This document shows, in pieces, positions 27,481 to 37,152 of a DNA stretch of 64,000 nucleotides (the first letter of the stretch is position 1; each line of letters opens with the position of its first letter). The DNA comes from Leuconostoc gelidum subsp. gelidum KCTC 3527 (GTDB lineage: Bacteria; Bacillota; Bacilli; Lactobacillales; Lactobacillaceae): contig NZ_AEMI01000036.1 of assembly GCF_000166715.1 (NCBI RefSeq), positions 165,188-229,187 on the forward strand, given 5' to 3'. Under the pieces are notes generated by a model, which was not told where the DNA came from, did no database searches, and saw only the letters and a list, made by a program, of their open reading frames with translations. The translations under genes were made by a program, and so were the position numbers.

Positions 27481-29415
27481 ATGTTCAAAAAGACAGCAAC
27501 TTTTTTTAGCTTATTAATTATTATGAGTACTTTTTTTGTGACACCGGTCTCAGTCTTGGCAGAATCAAACACCGACAACGCAAGTACGGCAATGACTTCC
27601 TCTAGCGCAATATCAAATTCTGATATTAGACCAGTTGAAAAATCGACTGAAAAACAAGAAGTAAGTAAAAATATGACACCCGACTTACCCAAAGTCACGC
27701 CAGCAACAGATAGCACGACTCAAGCTGGGAAAATTAAATCAAGTACAATACAGCCACGTGCGCCAACCGTCACAGCTAGTAAAGATTGGGGTGATCAATT
27801 TATCACTAAAGCTGAATTAGAAGACGAAAATGGTAAGCCACAAACAAATTTCGACATTTATGATGATATGCAGGCGCATTGGGATATGACAATTCCTGCA
27901 GGTACCAATATTAAAACAGGTGACACGATGACAGTGGCTATACCCAGTGTCTTAACGATGGCTAATGATGTCACATTCGACATCACTGATGTTGCTGGTA
28001 ATGTTATTGGGCATGCAGTTGCAGATCATAATACTGGCAAAGTCACAATTACATTTACTGATTATGCTGAGCAATCTGCTAAAAATGGCATTAGTGGCAA
28101 TTTTAATATTTGGGTTCATTGGGATCATACACAAGTTGAAGAAGATACGACAGTGCCTGTTGACTGGGGTAATGGTGGTTCTACTGATATTGATATTGAT
28201 CCAGGAAATGACGGTCCTGATCCTGATGAAGAGTTATACAAGTGGGGTTGGTATGATTCAAATGATCCAACAATTATTCATTGGCGAGTGCGTTTGAATT
28301 ATGCCAAGGTTGATATTAAAAACGCTGTTTATACAGACTTTGTTGGTGGGAATCAAAAACTTGTAGCCGGATCAATTCAAGCCTACCATGTTGAATATAA
28401 TAGTGATGGGACAGACTTTACGCAATTAAATGACGTGCCCAGTTCTGATGTGTTTGAAGATAGTGCATTGAAATTTCACGTTAATTTACATGAATTAACA
28501 GATACGGTGCTTGTTGATTATGATACTAAGGTCACCGATGGTGGCACATCAACAAAATACGAAAATTCCGGTCAATTAACTGGGGAAAACATTGAGAAGC
28601 AAACTATTGATGTTTATTCACCTAACAATGGCGGTGGCGGTGACGGTGAAACCACCGAAACAATTGACGGCACAAAGACATGGCAAGATGATAATGACGT
28701 CGAAGGACTACGTCCCGATGCAATTACCATCGATATTTACCAAAATGGTGTCAAAATCAATTCAAAGATTGTAACTGCTGAATCTGGTTGGAAATATTCG
28801 ATGACAGACTTACCAAAGTTCGATGCTGATGGTAACGCCTATATTTATACGGTTAAGGAAAAGACTGTTGATCACTATAGGCCTTCTCAAGCCGGGTATA
28901 ATTTTACTAACACATTATCAGATATCACGAAAATTGCTGGAACGAAAACTTGGGATGATCAAAATAACCAAGATGGTAAGCGCCCTGATGCAATAAAGGT
29001 AAACTTACTTGCCAATGGTAAGGGTGTACAAACGAAAACGATCACAGCAAATGATGATTGGCAATATCAGTTTACTGACTTGCCAAAGTATGACAACAAT
29101 GGTAAAAAAATCATTTATACAATTACTGAGGATAAGGTATCTGGTTATGAAACAGAAATAGTTAATTATGATTTGATTAATCATTACACGCCAACGCCGC
29201 CTCCCACACCTATTAATCCTGATAAACCTATAGATCCTGTCATACCAATTACACCAAACAATCCTGTAAATCCTGTATTGCCATGGCAGTCAAATCATAA
29301 GCCAGTTAGTTTGCCAAACACTGCTTCGGAAAATATTGCTTGGACTGCTACTTATGGATTTATAATAATTGGTTTAATTACCGTAGCTGTATGGCTGCGT
29401 CGCAAGGACAATTGA
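27481..29415 (+). CDS. LPxTG-type surface adhesin, collagen-binding (MSCRAMM) architecture
   Basis: Sortase-anchored protein of 644 residues. Signal peptide (about 1-27, ending VLAE), low-complexity ST-rich stretch to ~85, Ig-like collagen-binding domains (about 95-390; DWGDQFITKAELEDENGKP, VHWDHTQVEEDT, ELYKWGWYDSNDPTIIHW), then two Cna_B domains (IDGTKTWQDDNDVEGLRPD and IAGTKTWDDQNNQDGKRPD), a proline-rich wall linker, and a sorting signal LPNTASENIAW, helix, RRKDN. The motif is LPNTA, not LPxTG. GGGAG precedes ATG 27481; ATG 27454 is further upstream without a site. Collagen binding is inferred from family only. Confidence 0.85.
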   Translation: MFKKTATFFSLLIIMSTFFVTPVSVLAESNTDNASTAMTSSSAISNSDIRPVEKSTEKQEVSKNMTPDLPKVTPATDSTTQAGKIKSSTIQPRAPTVTASKDWGDQFITKAELEDENGKPQTNFDIYDDMQAHWDMTIPAGTNIKTGDTMTVAIPSVLTMANDVTFDITDVAGNVIGHAVADHNTGKVTITFTDYAEQSAKNGISGNFNIWVHWDHTQVEEDTTVPVDWGNGGSTDIDIDPGNDGPDPDEELYKWGWYDSNDPTIIHWRVRLNYAKVDIKNAVYTDFVGGNQKLVAGSIQAYHVEYNSDGTDFTQLNDVPSSDVFEDSALKFHVNLHELTDTVLVDYDTKVTDGGTSTKYENSGQLTGENIEKQTIDVYSPNNGGGGDGETTETIDGTKTWQDDNDVEGLRPDAITIDIYQNGVKINSKIVTAESGWKYSMTDLPKFDADGNAYIYTVKEKTVDHYRPSQAGYNFTNTLSDITKIAGTKTWDDQNNQDGKRPDAIKVNLLANGKGVQTKTITANDDWQYQFTDLPKYDNNGKKIIYTITEDKVSGYETEIVNYDLINHYTPTPPPTPINPDKPIDPVIPITPNNPVNPVLPWQSNHKPVSLPNTASENIAWTATYGFIIIGLITVAVWLRRKDN

Positions 29416-29544
29416 TTTAATGACAGTCTAGAGAATGAGACAAATCTATTATCATGTGTCATAGAGATAGAATTGAGATACGTAGAAAGTTAGTTAAATT
29501 AAAATTTGAAATAATTTTAAAACATAGCACGAAATTTACATGTC

Positions 29545-29573
29545 AAGAAGCCCTTTGCTAGGCTTCTTTTTTG
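29545..29573 (+). terminator. Terminator of adhesin gene
   Basis: Arms AAGAAGCC (29545-29552) and GGCTTCTT (29561-29568), then TTTTTG. Nothing else gene-like was seen between 29416 and 29544. Confidence 0.8.
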
Positions 29574-29612
29574 TTCAAAAATAAAGCAGTACAAGCTATG
29601 GTTGAACAAATG

Positions 29613-29647
29613 TTTCCAAACTGTATCTTGTGTTTACAGTTTGGAAA
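29613..29647. repeat. Perfect 13-bp inverted repeat without T tract
   Basis: TTTCCAAACTGTA (29613-29625) and TACAGTTTGGAAA (29635-29647), 9-base loop. No poly-T on either side, so not an obvious terminator; could be an operator, an RNA element or an IS scar. Confidence 0.4.
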
Positions 29648-29722
29648 ATTAAGGGATTCAATCTTACAATAATTTTGAACGGCAATATAACCCGTGCTGA
29701 ATGATAATTTATCTAATGCGTC

Positions 29723-29752
29723 AAAAAGAGCCGAGAATCAATTATTCTCAGC
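29723..29752 (-). terminator. Terminator of the sugar porter gene
   Basis: On the minus strand GCTGAGAAT and ATTCTCGGC pair around AATTG, followed by TCTTTTTG. About 115 bp after the porter stop. Confidence 0.65.
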
Positions 29753-29867
29753 ATCAATTTTACAAGTATTCTTGTTCGAATTTTGACATAGACTCTAATT
29801 TAGAAATAACGCATTGATTTCTATTTGTTTTCCTATACTAAGCCAGTCATAGAGGAGATTTAATCAC

Positions 29868-31319
29868 TTATAGTAGTGAACTTTTGTGATTGTATGGCAT
29901 TTTTGCATGAGCTTTTGAACGTAGACCAGCTTCTATTGACTCCAACGAGCGATTACGTGTTTCAATTGTAAATTTGGCAATAAACCAAATAGCTACAAAG
30001 CAAAGAGCACCATATATTAAGAATAATTTAGCAATACCTTTTCCTTCTGAATTGACAGCATTGGCCGGTGTAAATGCAATAAGTAGCATAGGAAAAGTTT
30101 GAGAAACTGCAAAATTTGCCGTCCAATTAATAACTGCACCAAATGAGTTACCAAGGCCACGAATATTTAATGGGAATGCTTCTCCAATCATGACCCACAT
30201 AGCAGGACCCCATGTAGCCGAGAAAAATGCAATATACAGCGTCAGAGAAATAACGCAGACCCATGAACCAAGATTACCATTACCAGCCTGAAGTACCAAC
30301 ATCGCTGTTGACATAAGCAATAAAGAAACACCCATACCTATTGCACCGTAGGTGAGCATTTTTTTACGATCAATTTTATCCATTATTTTGACGGCAATAG
30401 CTGTCACAACAACGTTGAATAAGCCAATGACGATATGAGACTGGAGCGCGAAATGTTCGCTAAATCCTGCGGATATAAAAATTTTTGGTGCATAGTATAA
30501 CACGGTATTACATCCCATGACTTGTTGGAAAATAGCTAAACCCAGAGCCATTATTAGAACTGGGCGCGCCATAACGCCGAATAATTCTTTAAATCCACCA
30601 GATGGAATATTTGCTTGTAATTGAATATCGTGCATTTCTTCTTCGACTAATTTCGCATTGGGATTCATTTGCGATAACACACGTTTAGCTTCGTCAAGTT
30701 TTCCGTTGCGAACAAGAAAACGTGGCGATTCTGGCAATCTGAGACCACCAAAGAACAATAATGCAGCAGGAATTGCAGCCAAACCAAGCATCCAATGCCA
30801 ACCAACATTTTCTTTAAGACCTAAAAATCCGTTAGGTGAAAGCCATTCATTTGAAACATACGCGAAGAAAATACCTGTCATAATCATTAATTGAAATAGT
30901 GTGCCAATACCACCGCGTTTATCAGCTGGTGATAATTCAGCTAAGTATGTAGGAATCAAAGCTGAGGCTGCTCCTACAGCAATACCAAGAATAACACGTG
31001 ACACGACTAATATCGTGTAATTGATTCCTATACCAGATCCTAACGCACCTGTTAAAAATATTATTGAGGCAATTAATAAAAGTTTTTTACGTCCTAATCT
31101 ATCAGATAGTGGGCCTATAACGGCAGCACCAATTATGGCACCAAGAAGAACAGATGCCGTAATGAAGCCATCTTGAAAAGAACCTGATTTAATACCTAAT
31201 TCCTTTCCTATGAAGAGCATAGCACCTGATATGACACCTGTGTCGTATCCAAACAAAAGCCCGCCAAGGGCACCAAAAAAATAGACAAAATTTGTTGATA
31301 AATGTCTTTCGTGATTCAT
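29868..31319 (-). CDS. Sugar porter family MFS transporter
   Basis: Twelve-helix sugar/H+ symporter of 483 residues, related to XylE/AraE/GalP types. Signature blocks: GGLLFGYDTGVISGAM, DRLGRKKLLL, R-x-GRR-like loops, LPESPRFLVRNGK, and QQVMGCNTVLYYAPKI (sugar-binding QQ..N). I start at ATG 31319 (MNHERHLSTN) with AGGAG seven bases before; the frame is open to 31397 but that region contains the promoter and cre. Substrate not decided; pentoses or galactose are plausible. CcpA-controlled. Confidence 0.9.
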   Translation of the reverse strand: MNHERHLSTNFVYFFGALGGLLFGYDTGVISGAMLFIGKELGIKSGSFQDGFITASVLLGAIIGAAVIGPLSDRLGRKKLLLIASIIFLTGALGSGIGINYTILVVSRVILGIAVGAASALIPTYLAELSPADKRGGIGTLFQLMIMTGIFFAYVSNEWLSPNGFLGLKENVGWHWMLGLAAIPAALLFFGGLRLPESPRFLVRNGKLDEAKRVLSQMNPNAKLVEEEMHDIQLQANIPSGGFKELFGVMARPVLIMALGLAIFQQVMGCNTVLYYAPKIFISAGFSEHFALQSHIVIGLFNVVVTAIAVKIMDKIDRKKMLTYGAIGMGVSLLLMSTAMLVLQAGNGNLGSWVCVISLTLYIAFFSATWGPAMWVMIGEAFPLNIRGLGNSFGAVINWTANFAVSQTFPMLLIAFTPANAVNSEGKGIAKLFLIYGALCFVAIWFIAKFTIETRNRSLESIEAGLRSKAHAKMPYNHKSSLL

Positions 31320-31348
31320 ATTGTTGTCTCCTAAGTATCCATTTATTT

Positions 31349-31397
31349 TGTAAACGTTTACATTAGTGATTATATCGCTGTTAGTTGTTAAAAGCAA
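31349..31397 (-). promoter_or_regulatory. Promoter with cre, sugar porter
   Basis: Minus strand: TTGCTT (31397-31392), exactly 17 bp, TATAAT (31374-31369), then a perfect cre TGTAAACGTTTACA (31362-31349) at the start site. Implies strong carbon catabolite repression. Confidence 0.85.
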
Positions 31398-31691
31398 CTA
31401 ACCTGACAATAATGTGGTATATAGATATGTTATTTTTTATAATTTTATCTGTTTCAAAAAAAGACATACGTCATGGCACTGAAGCCACTTTGCATGTGCT
31501 GGGTTTTACTTTTTAGCCAGTTTCTAATCGCATAGGTTTCGGTTTATTCAAAGGAAGCTTTCTGATTTACCAGATATGATGCTGTGTTAATTATTATAAT
31601 CTATCCAATAAAGTTAATATTTACAATGACGATAAACTCTATATCTAATATTTACAGAATCGTGACTCAGTTTTGTTATATTTAAAAGCAT

Positions 31692-31706
31692 AGACAATAG
31701 TTGTCT
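31692..31706. promoter_or_regulatory. Palindromic operator candidate before ABC importer
   Basis: AGACAA (31692-31697) TAG TTGTCT (31701-31706), perfect six-base arms, about 75 bp before the ATPase gene. A local regulator site for the importer is plausible; no regulator gene is adjacent. The rest of 31398-31691 holds no gene I can support. Confidence 0.4.
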
Positions 31707-31780
31707 TTATTCACATTTGATTTGCGCAATATGAACAACATTGCAGTAGCACTACCTTATAACGAAAAGAGAGAAGCACA

Positions 31781-32821
31781 TTGGAAGTTAAATTTAATCA
31801 CGTGACTTTGACCTATCCAAACGGCATCGAAGTCTTGCATGACATGGATTTTGATATCGATGATGGCCAACTCGTTGCGCTTTTGGGACCCTCTGGTGGT
31901 GGTAAATCTACCACATTGAATCTGATTTCTGGATTATTGTCAGCGACAACCGGTAATATTTACTTTGGAGACAAAGATGTGACAAAGCAAGACGCTTTAG
32001 AGCGCGGTGTAGGGATGGTATTTCAAAATTACGCATTGTACCCACACATGACAGTATTGGATAACATTATTTTCCCGATGAAAATGGCAAAAATTGATAA
32101 GGCAACACGAAAACAACGTGCTTTAGACCTTGCTAAATTAGTTCGAGTTGATGATCAAATCACCAAAAAACCAAGTGATTTATCTGGTGGTCAGCAACAA
32201 CGTGTAGCCATTGCCCGTGCTTTAGCAAAATCACCTAATATTTTGCTCTTGGACGAACCATTATCTAACCTTGATGCGCGCTTACGTGTAGAAATGCGTG
32301 AAGAAATTCGCCGTATTCAAAAGGAAACAGGTGTGACAACAATTTTTGTTACTCATGATCAAAGTGAAGCCATGCATGTGGCTGATAAAATCATGGTACT
32401 TAATGATGGTCGTATTCAACAATATGATAATCCACAATCACTATATGAAAACCCAAACAATCAATTTGTTGCTAATTTCATTGGTGAACCAGCACTCAAC
32501 GTTATATCTGCACATCAACTTGGTACGGAAGTGACGCAATTGTTTGATGGTAATGTCGCAACGATTGGTATTCGTGCTGAAGCACTGACAAATGAAGTCA
32601 AAGAGCCTGCGATTAAAATGCAAGCGGTTGTTCATGAGGTTTTGTCGTTTGGTCGTGATCGTCAAGCAACTATATCTGTTGGTGAACACCAATTAATTGC
32701 GACTGATGTGACTACGTCAGCGCTAATTGATCAAGAAATGACGCTTTTTGCAGCATTAAGTGGGGTTTATGCTTTTGACAAAGATGGTCAGAGGCTCCCG
32801 CTACGGGGTGAACGTGCATGA
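31781..32821 (+). CDS. ABC importer ATPase, MsmK/UgpC type
   Basis: CUT1-family ATPase of 346 residues: Walker A GPSGGGKST (36-44), Q-loop FQNYALYPHMTV, signature LSGGQQQR, Walker B ILLLDEPLSNLD, H-loop VTHDQ, then a C-terminal OB/TOBE regulatory domain. The start is TTG at 31781 with GAGAGAAG before it; no in-frame ATG fits. It leads a five-gene unit (ATPase, two permeases, binding protein, MBL hydrolase) and overlaps the first permease. Confidence 0.9.
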   Translation: MEVKFNHVTLTYPNGIEVLHDMDFDIDDGQLVALLGPSGGGKSTTLNLISGLLSATTGNIYFGDKDVTKQDALERGVGMVFQNYALYPHMTVLDNIIFPMKMAKIDKATRKQRALDLAKLVRVDDQITKKPSDLSGGQQQRVAIARALAKSPNILLLDEPLSNLDARLRVEMREEIRRIQKETGVTTIFVTHDQSEAMHVADKIMVLNDGRIQQYDNPQSLYENPNNQFVANFIGEPALNVISAHQLGTEVTQLFDGNVATIGIRAEALTNEVKEPAIKMQAVVHEVLSFGRDRQATISVGEHQLIATDVTTSALIDQEMTLFAALSGVYAFDKDGQRLPLRGERA

Positions 32822-33714
32822 TGGTGAATCAAAAGACGACTTGGAAAGAGACGTTAAAAGGCTGGCTGTATGTTTTGCCAATGTTAATCATTGTGTCAAT
32901 TTTTAGTTTGTATCCGATTATTTCAAGTTTAGCCATGAGCTTTTATACGCAATATAATTTTTTCACCAATCAAGTAATGGCACTTGGGTTTGATAACTTT
33001 AAATATTTGTGGGAAGATCCGTTGTTTCACGCTGCTGTGTCCAATACATTGATCTTTGTAATTGGTGTTGTCCCTTTGGAAATCGTCATTTCTTTAACGG
33101 TGGCTGTCTTGCTCAACCAAATTAAAGTGCTTGCTGGTTTCTTTCGAACGATTTATTTTTTACCATTTGTGACGAGTATCGTTGCCATTTCAATGGTTTG
33201 GAAGTGGATTTATAATAAGGATGCTGGGTTACTGAACTATTTTTTAAGCTTTGTTGGCATTCATTCGATTGACTGGTTAAATGATCCTAATTGGGCATTA
33301 CCAGCGCTAATTATTCTTGCCATTTGGAAAAGTCTGGGATTTAATATCATGTTATTTCTGGTTGCCTTAAACAATGTCGATAAACGCCTATATAGTGCGG
33401 CGACTCTAGATGGTGCCAGCGTGTGGCAACGTTTTTGGCATATTACAGTGCCAATGATTAGTCCAATGACCTTTTTGATTACGATTAATGCAGTCATTGG
33501 ATCATTTAAAGTTTTTGATGAGATTTTTTCGTTATTTGGCGGGCAAGCAGGACCTGGCAATGCAGCGATGAGTGTTGTTTTCTATCTTTACCGGATGTTT
33601 TACGAACAAAACAAATACGGTATTGCCGCAGCAGCTGGTGTTGTACTATTTTTCATGATTTTAATTGTGACATTATTGCAAATGTGGTTTAGCAAAAAGC
33701 ATGTGCATTACTAA
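32818..33714 (+). CDS. ABC importer permease, UgpA/MalF type
   Basis: 298 residues, six membrane helices, start overlapping the ATPase stop (ATGA). The EAA loop, which contacts the ATPase, is seen in AATLDGASVWQRFWHITVPMISP. FRTIYFLPFVTSIVAISMVWKWI is typical for CUT1 permeases. Two ATGs (32818, 32821) in tandem. Confidence 0.9.
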   Translation: MMVNQKTTWKETLKGWLYVLPMLIIVSIFSLYPIISSLAMSFYTQYNFFTNQVMALGFDNFKYLWEDPLFHAAVSNTLIFVIGVVPLEIVISLTVAVLLNQIKVLAGFFRTIYFLPFVTSIVAISMVWKWIYNKDAGLLNYFLSFVGIHSIDWLNDPNWALPALIILAIWKSLGFNIMLFLVALNNVDKRLYSAATLDGASVWQRFWHITVPMISPMTFLITINAVIGSFKVFDEIFSLFGGQAGPGNAAMSVVFYLYRMFYEQNKYGIAAAAGVVLFFMILIVTLLQMWFSKKHVHY

Positions 33715-33726
33715 AAGGAGTTGACG

Positions 33727-34548
33727 ATGAAAAAAACTATATTAAAAACAATCGTTTATTTGCTGTTAGTAGTCGGTGCTTTGACAATGTTGTTGCCATT
33801 CTTTTGGATGGTGTCAACTTCATTTAAAACAGGATTTGAAGCTTTACAAGTGCCACCAACATGGCTACCGAAAAAACTACAAATCACAAATTGGATTTCT
33901 GCTTGGAAAGCAGCACCGTTTGCGACATATCTATTAAATTCGGTGATTGTATCACTTATGACGACAGTTGGTCAAATTATTACAGCAATCATGGCAGCTT
34001 TTGCGTTTGCCAAAATGAATTTCCACGGTAAAAAAATACTCTTCACAATCTTACTGGCAACCATGATGGTGCCAGGAGAAATGTTGATCATCCCTAACTT
34101 TGTGACTTTGTCACAGTTTCACATAGTCAACACATATGGTGCTTTGATTATTCCATGGTTAGCCAGTTTCTTTGCTGTCTTTACCTTACGTCAGTCATTT
34201 GCAAGCGTACCTGATCAGCTATATTACGCTGCCAAACTTGACGGGGCTTCTGATTGGAAGTTTTTATGGCAAATTTTGGTAACTAATGCTAAATCGTCGA
34301 TTACTGCCATTGGTCTTCTACAAATTATTGGCTCATGGAATTCATTCATGTGGCCATTGATTGTAACTAACACAGATAAAATGAGGACGCTACCAGTTGG
34401 TTTGCAAGCATTTAGTTCTGATTCGGGTGTTAATTATCCTGAATTGATGGCAGCATCGACTTTTGTCATCTTGCCAATGGTAATTTTATATCTATTCTTA
34501 AACAAGTATGTTGTTGCTGGTATTTCTGGCGGGGGTATTAAAGGTTAA
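33727..34548 (+). CDS. ABC importer permease, UgpE/MalG type
   Basis: 273 residues, six helices. EAA loop: AAKLDGASDWKFLWQILVTNAK. AAFAFAKMNFHGKKILFTILLATMMVPGE is the classic MalG-class segment. ATG 33727 has GGAG six bases before; TTG 33721 is in frame but within the spacing. Follows the first permease by 12 bp. Confidence 0.9.
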   Translation: MKKTILKTIVYLLLVVGALTMLLPFFWMVSTSFKTGFEALQVPPTWLPKKLQITNWISAWKAAPFATYLLNSVIVSLMTTVGQIITAIMAAFAFAKMNFHGKKILFTILLATMMVPGEMLIIPNFVTLSQFHIVNTYGALIIPWLASFFAVFTLRQSFASVPDQLYYAAKLDGASDWKFLWQILVTNAKSSITAIGLLQIIGSWNSFMWPLIVTNTDKMRTLPVGLQAFSSDSGVNYPELMAASTFVILPMVILYLFLNKYVVAGISGGGIKG

Positions 34549-34660
34549 TTCACTGTCCACATTTTGTGGGTGGTAAAAAGATGTGATGTTTAATAGCGTC
34601 TTTTTACTGCTTATAAAAGCAGCTAAAATTTTTTGGGAACACGAAAGGAAATATGTACAC

Positions 34661-35959
34661 ATGAGTACTGGGAAGAAATTTGCAGCTTTGGCTGCTGTCG
34701 CAATTATGGCAGGTTCATCTTTTGCTGGCTTGTCAACAGTTCACACACCAACAGTAAGTGCTAATACTGTTGCCAGTAAGCCAGTGAAAGTGACGTTTTG
34801 GCACGCCATGGCTGGCCCTTATAAAGACGCATTGCAAAAGCGCATTGATGCTTTCAATAAATCACAAAGTAAGTATGAGATTGTTGCCACTGCTCAAGGC
34901 GATTATACGACTTTGAACCAAAAGATTATGGCTGGTGCTAAATCTAAAACATTGCCTGTTATGGCCCAAACAATTTACACACAGGTACCTGATTACGTTA
35001 AAGATGGTATCGTCACATCACTTCAACCTCAAGTTGATGGTAAAAATGGTTTGTCAAAGAAACAATTAAACAATATTTATCCAGGTTTCTTGCAACAATC
35101 AAAATATAAAGGTGAGTTCTATTCAGCTCCTTTTTCAGCATCAGTACGTGAAATGTTTTATAACAAAACACTGTTGAAGAAGTATAGTCTTTCAGTACCA
35201 AAAACTTGGGATGAGACTGCTAAAATGTCTGAAGTTTTGAAGAAAGATGGTATTGCCACTGTTGGTTTTGATAAGTCATTTGATATGGAGTGGAATTCAA
35301 TGGCCCGCTCAGCAGGTGTATCATTGGTGACGAATAAAAACAAGGTCAATGTTGATTCCAAAAAAGCTGTTGCAGCAGCTAAATTGATTACAGACATGGT
35401 TTCTGAGGGCACTGCCAAAACAGCAGGTTCTGATATCTATGGCACCTCAAATTTTGTTAACGGTAAAACAGCCTTGACATTCTCATCATCTGCCGGTATC
35501 ACAGCAACGAAAGCTGCAGCTGCCAAAGACTTTGACTGGGGCACGGCACCACTCCCTTCATATAAAGGTAAGTCAGCAACGGTTTTGGCTGGTAACAGCT
35601 TAGTGGTGACCGCAACGGCAACGAAGAATCAACAAGCTGGTGCATGGGCCTTCATGAAGTATTTAATGTCTGACAAGCAAACTGAAAAGTGGGCGGAATC
35701 AACAGGTTATTTGCCAATTACTAAGAAAGCAACCAAGTCAGTCGCTTATAAAGCCTATTTGAAAAAGAATCCACTTGCTCAGGCTGCTTCAGATTCATTG
35801 CCAGGTGCATTCTCAGATACAGCTTTCTTAGGTTACCAAGATTACCATACAAACTTATTAAATGCCGTCGATTCAATGTTGACAAAAAAAACACCAGCGT
35901 CAGATGCGTTGAAAACATTGTCTGATCAAACAAAGAAGACTTTGAAAGAGAACAAATAA
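34661..35959 (+). CDS. ABC importer substrate-binding protein, UgpB-like, no lipobox
   Basis: Extracellular binding protein, 432 residues. Signal peptide about 1-36 (KKFAALAAVAIMAGSSFAGL...VSA-N). KVTFWHAMAGPYKDALQKRIDAFNKS matches glycerol-3-phosphate/polyol-type binding proteins; WAFMKYLMS and STGYLPITKKA are further family blocks. Oddity: there is no cysteine in the leader, so the usual Gram-positive lipoprotein anchor is absent; a type I cleavage site (VSAN) is present instead. AAAGGAAA precedes ATG 34661. The 112 bp after the permease hold only a short weak hairpin. Confidence 0.85.
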   Translation: MSTGKKFAALAAVAIMAGSSFAGLSTVHTPTVSANTVASKPVKVTFWHAMAGPYKDALQKRIDAFNKSQSKYEIVATAQGDYTTLNQKIMAGAKSKTLPVMAQTIYTQVPDYVKDGIVTSLQPQVDGKNGLSKKQLNNIYPGFLQQSKYKGEFYSAPFSASVREMFYNKTLLKKYSLSVPKTWDETAKMSEVLKKDGIATVGFDKSFDMEWNSMARSAGVSLVTNKNKVNVDSKKAVAAAKLITDMVSEGTAKTAGSDIYGTSNFVNGKTALTFSSSAGITATKAAAAKDFDWGTAPLPSYKGKSATVLAGNSLVVTATATKNQQAGAWAFMKYLMSDKQTEKWAESTGYLPITKKATKSVAYKAYLKKNPLAQAASDSLPGAFSDTAFLGYQDYHTNLLNAVDSMLTKKTPASDALKTLSDQTKKTLKENK

Positions 35960-37152
35960 TGAGTATGCAAGTAAAATTCTTAAATGGCCTCAATACAATC
36001 GGGGGTAATGTTGTATCGTTTACGCAAGGAAAAACAAGGCTTGTGATGGATTTTGGCGTTAATTTTGCACCATCTGAAATACCTACAGGTGATCTATTAG
36101 CCGATGGCACACTACCAGCTTTACCTGATTTGTTTACCGACGCTCACAGTGAATTCGAGACAACGATATTTGTCTCACATTTACATCTAGATCATATGGG
36201 CGCTTTGAAATATTTAACAAAACCTACTGATGTGTACATGAGCCAAGCATCTGCTGATTTATACTATGTTTTAACAAAACTAGGGATCGAATCTGCGCCT
36301 TACGCAAATATTAAAGTCATTGATTTTGAAAAACCCACTAATTTTGGTGACTTTGAGGTAACTTTCTTTGAAACAGATCACGATGCACGTGGTGCAGCAG
36401 CTATTCGTATACGAAACGGGGAGCATACAGTTGTCCATAGTGGTGACGTACGATTAGATGGTCCGCATCCAGAACGTGTAAATCATTGGGCAGATATTTT
36501 ACGTGACGAAAACATTGATTTGTTGTTACTAGAAGGCACTGAATTTAGTTTCGATGAAGACAACGATATTTCGCATGAACGTCATACGGAAATGTCATTG
36601 CAACAAAATTTTGCTCAAATACTACAGGATTCAGAACAGTTGGTTGTGATCAATCCCTACGAACGTAACATTGATCGTTTAGTGGCTTTGCAAGAAACTG
36701 CGCATGCTAATGGACGTGAAATGCGTTGGGATCATCAATTTGCTACAATTCTACGTGCGATGGGGATGACTGACGTCAAAGAAATTGATTGGACAATCGT
36801 CTTAGCTCAGCCAGATCACTATGTGGTTCAAAATCATTTTAATCAGTTACATGATTTGGATCAGTTTAATAGCGATTATGTCTACTTGCATATGAACGGT
36901 GAACCGCTTGGTGAATATGATCCACGTTTTGCCGAACTAAGTGATTACTTAACTAGCAATAACGTGTTATTACGCAGTCTGGGTGTCAGTGGACACGCTA
37001 CGCCAAATGATTTAGTGGCTTTGGCACAACATGTTAATGCTCAAAAAACAGTGACGTGGCATTCGTTTAAGCCAGAAAAAGAGGCTAAAGCTTTGCGTGA
37101 GGTTGGCTTGAATGTTTATTTACCAGCTAAAGGTGAAATTTTGAACTATTAG
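35959..37152 (+). CDS. MBL-fold metallo-hydrolase, RNase J-like
   Basis: 397 residues, metallo-beta-lactamase fold with the zinc motif SHLHLDHMGAL (HxHxDH), HSGDVRL (third His/Asp) and a C-terminal SGHATPNDL ... WHSFKPE that resembles beta-CASP/RNase J proteins. Starts on the binding-protein stop (TAATG), so it is coupled to the importer. A phosphodiesterase releasing importer substrate (in place of GlpQ beside UgpBAEC) would fit, but an RNA-processing role is the family alternative. Function not established. Confidence 0.75.
   Translation: MSMQVKFLNGLNTIGGNVVSFTQGKTRLVMDFGVNFAPSEIPTGDLLADGTLPALPDLFTDAHSEFETTIFVSHLHLDHMGALKYLTKPTDVYMSQASADLYYVLTKLGIESAPYANIKVIDFEKPTNFGDFEVTFFETDHDARGAAAIRIRNGEHTVVHSGDVRLDGPHPERVNHWADILRDENIDLLLLEGTEFSFDEDNDISHERHTEMSLQQNFAQILQDSEQLVVINPYERNIDRLVALQETAHANGREMRWDHQFATILRAMGMTDVKEIDWTIVLAQPDHYVVQNHFNQLHDLDQFNSDYVYLHMNGEPLGEYDPRFAELSDYLTSNNVLLRSLGVSGHATPNDLVALAQHVNAQKTVTWHSFKPEKEAKALREVGLNVYLPAKGEILNY

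Noticed and set aside
28200..29300. Repeats in the adhesin as a CRISPR or satellite
   Set aside because: They are the two Cna_B protein repeats and a proline-rich linker.
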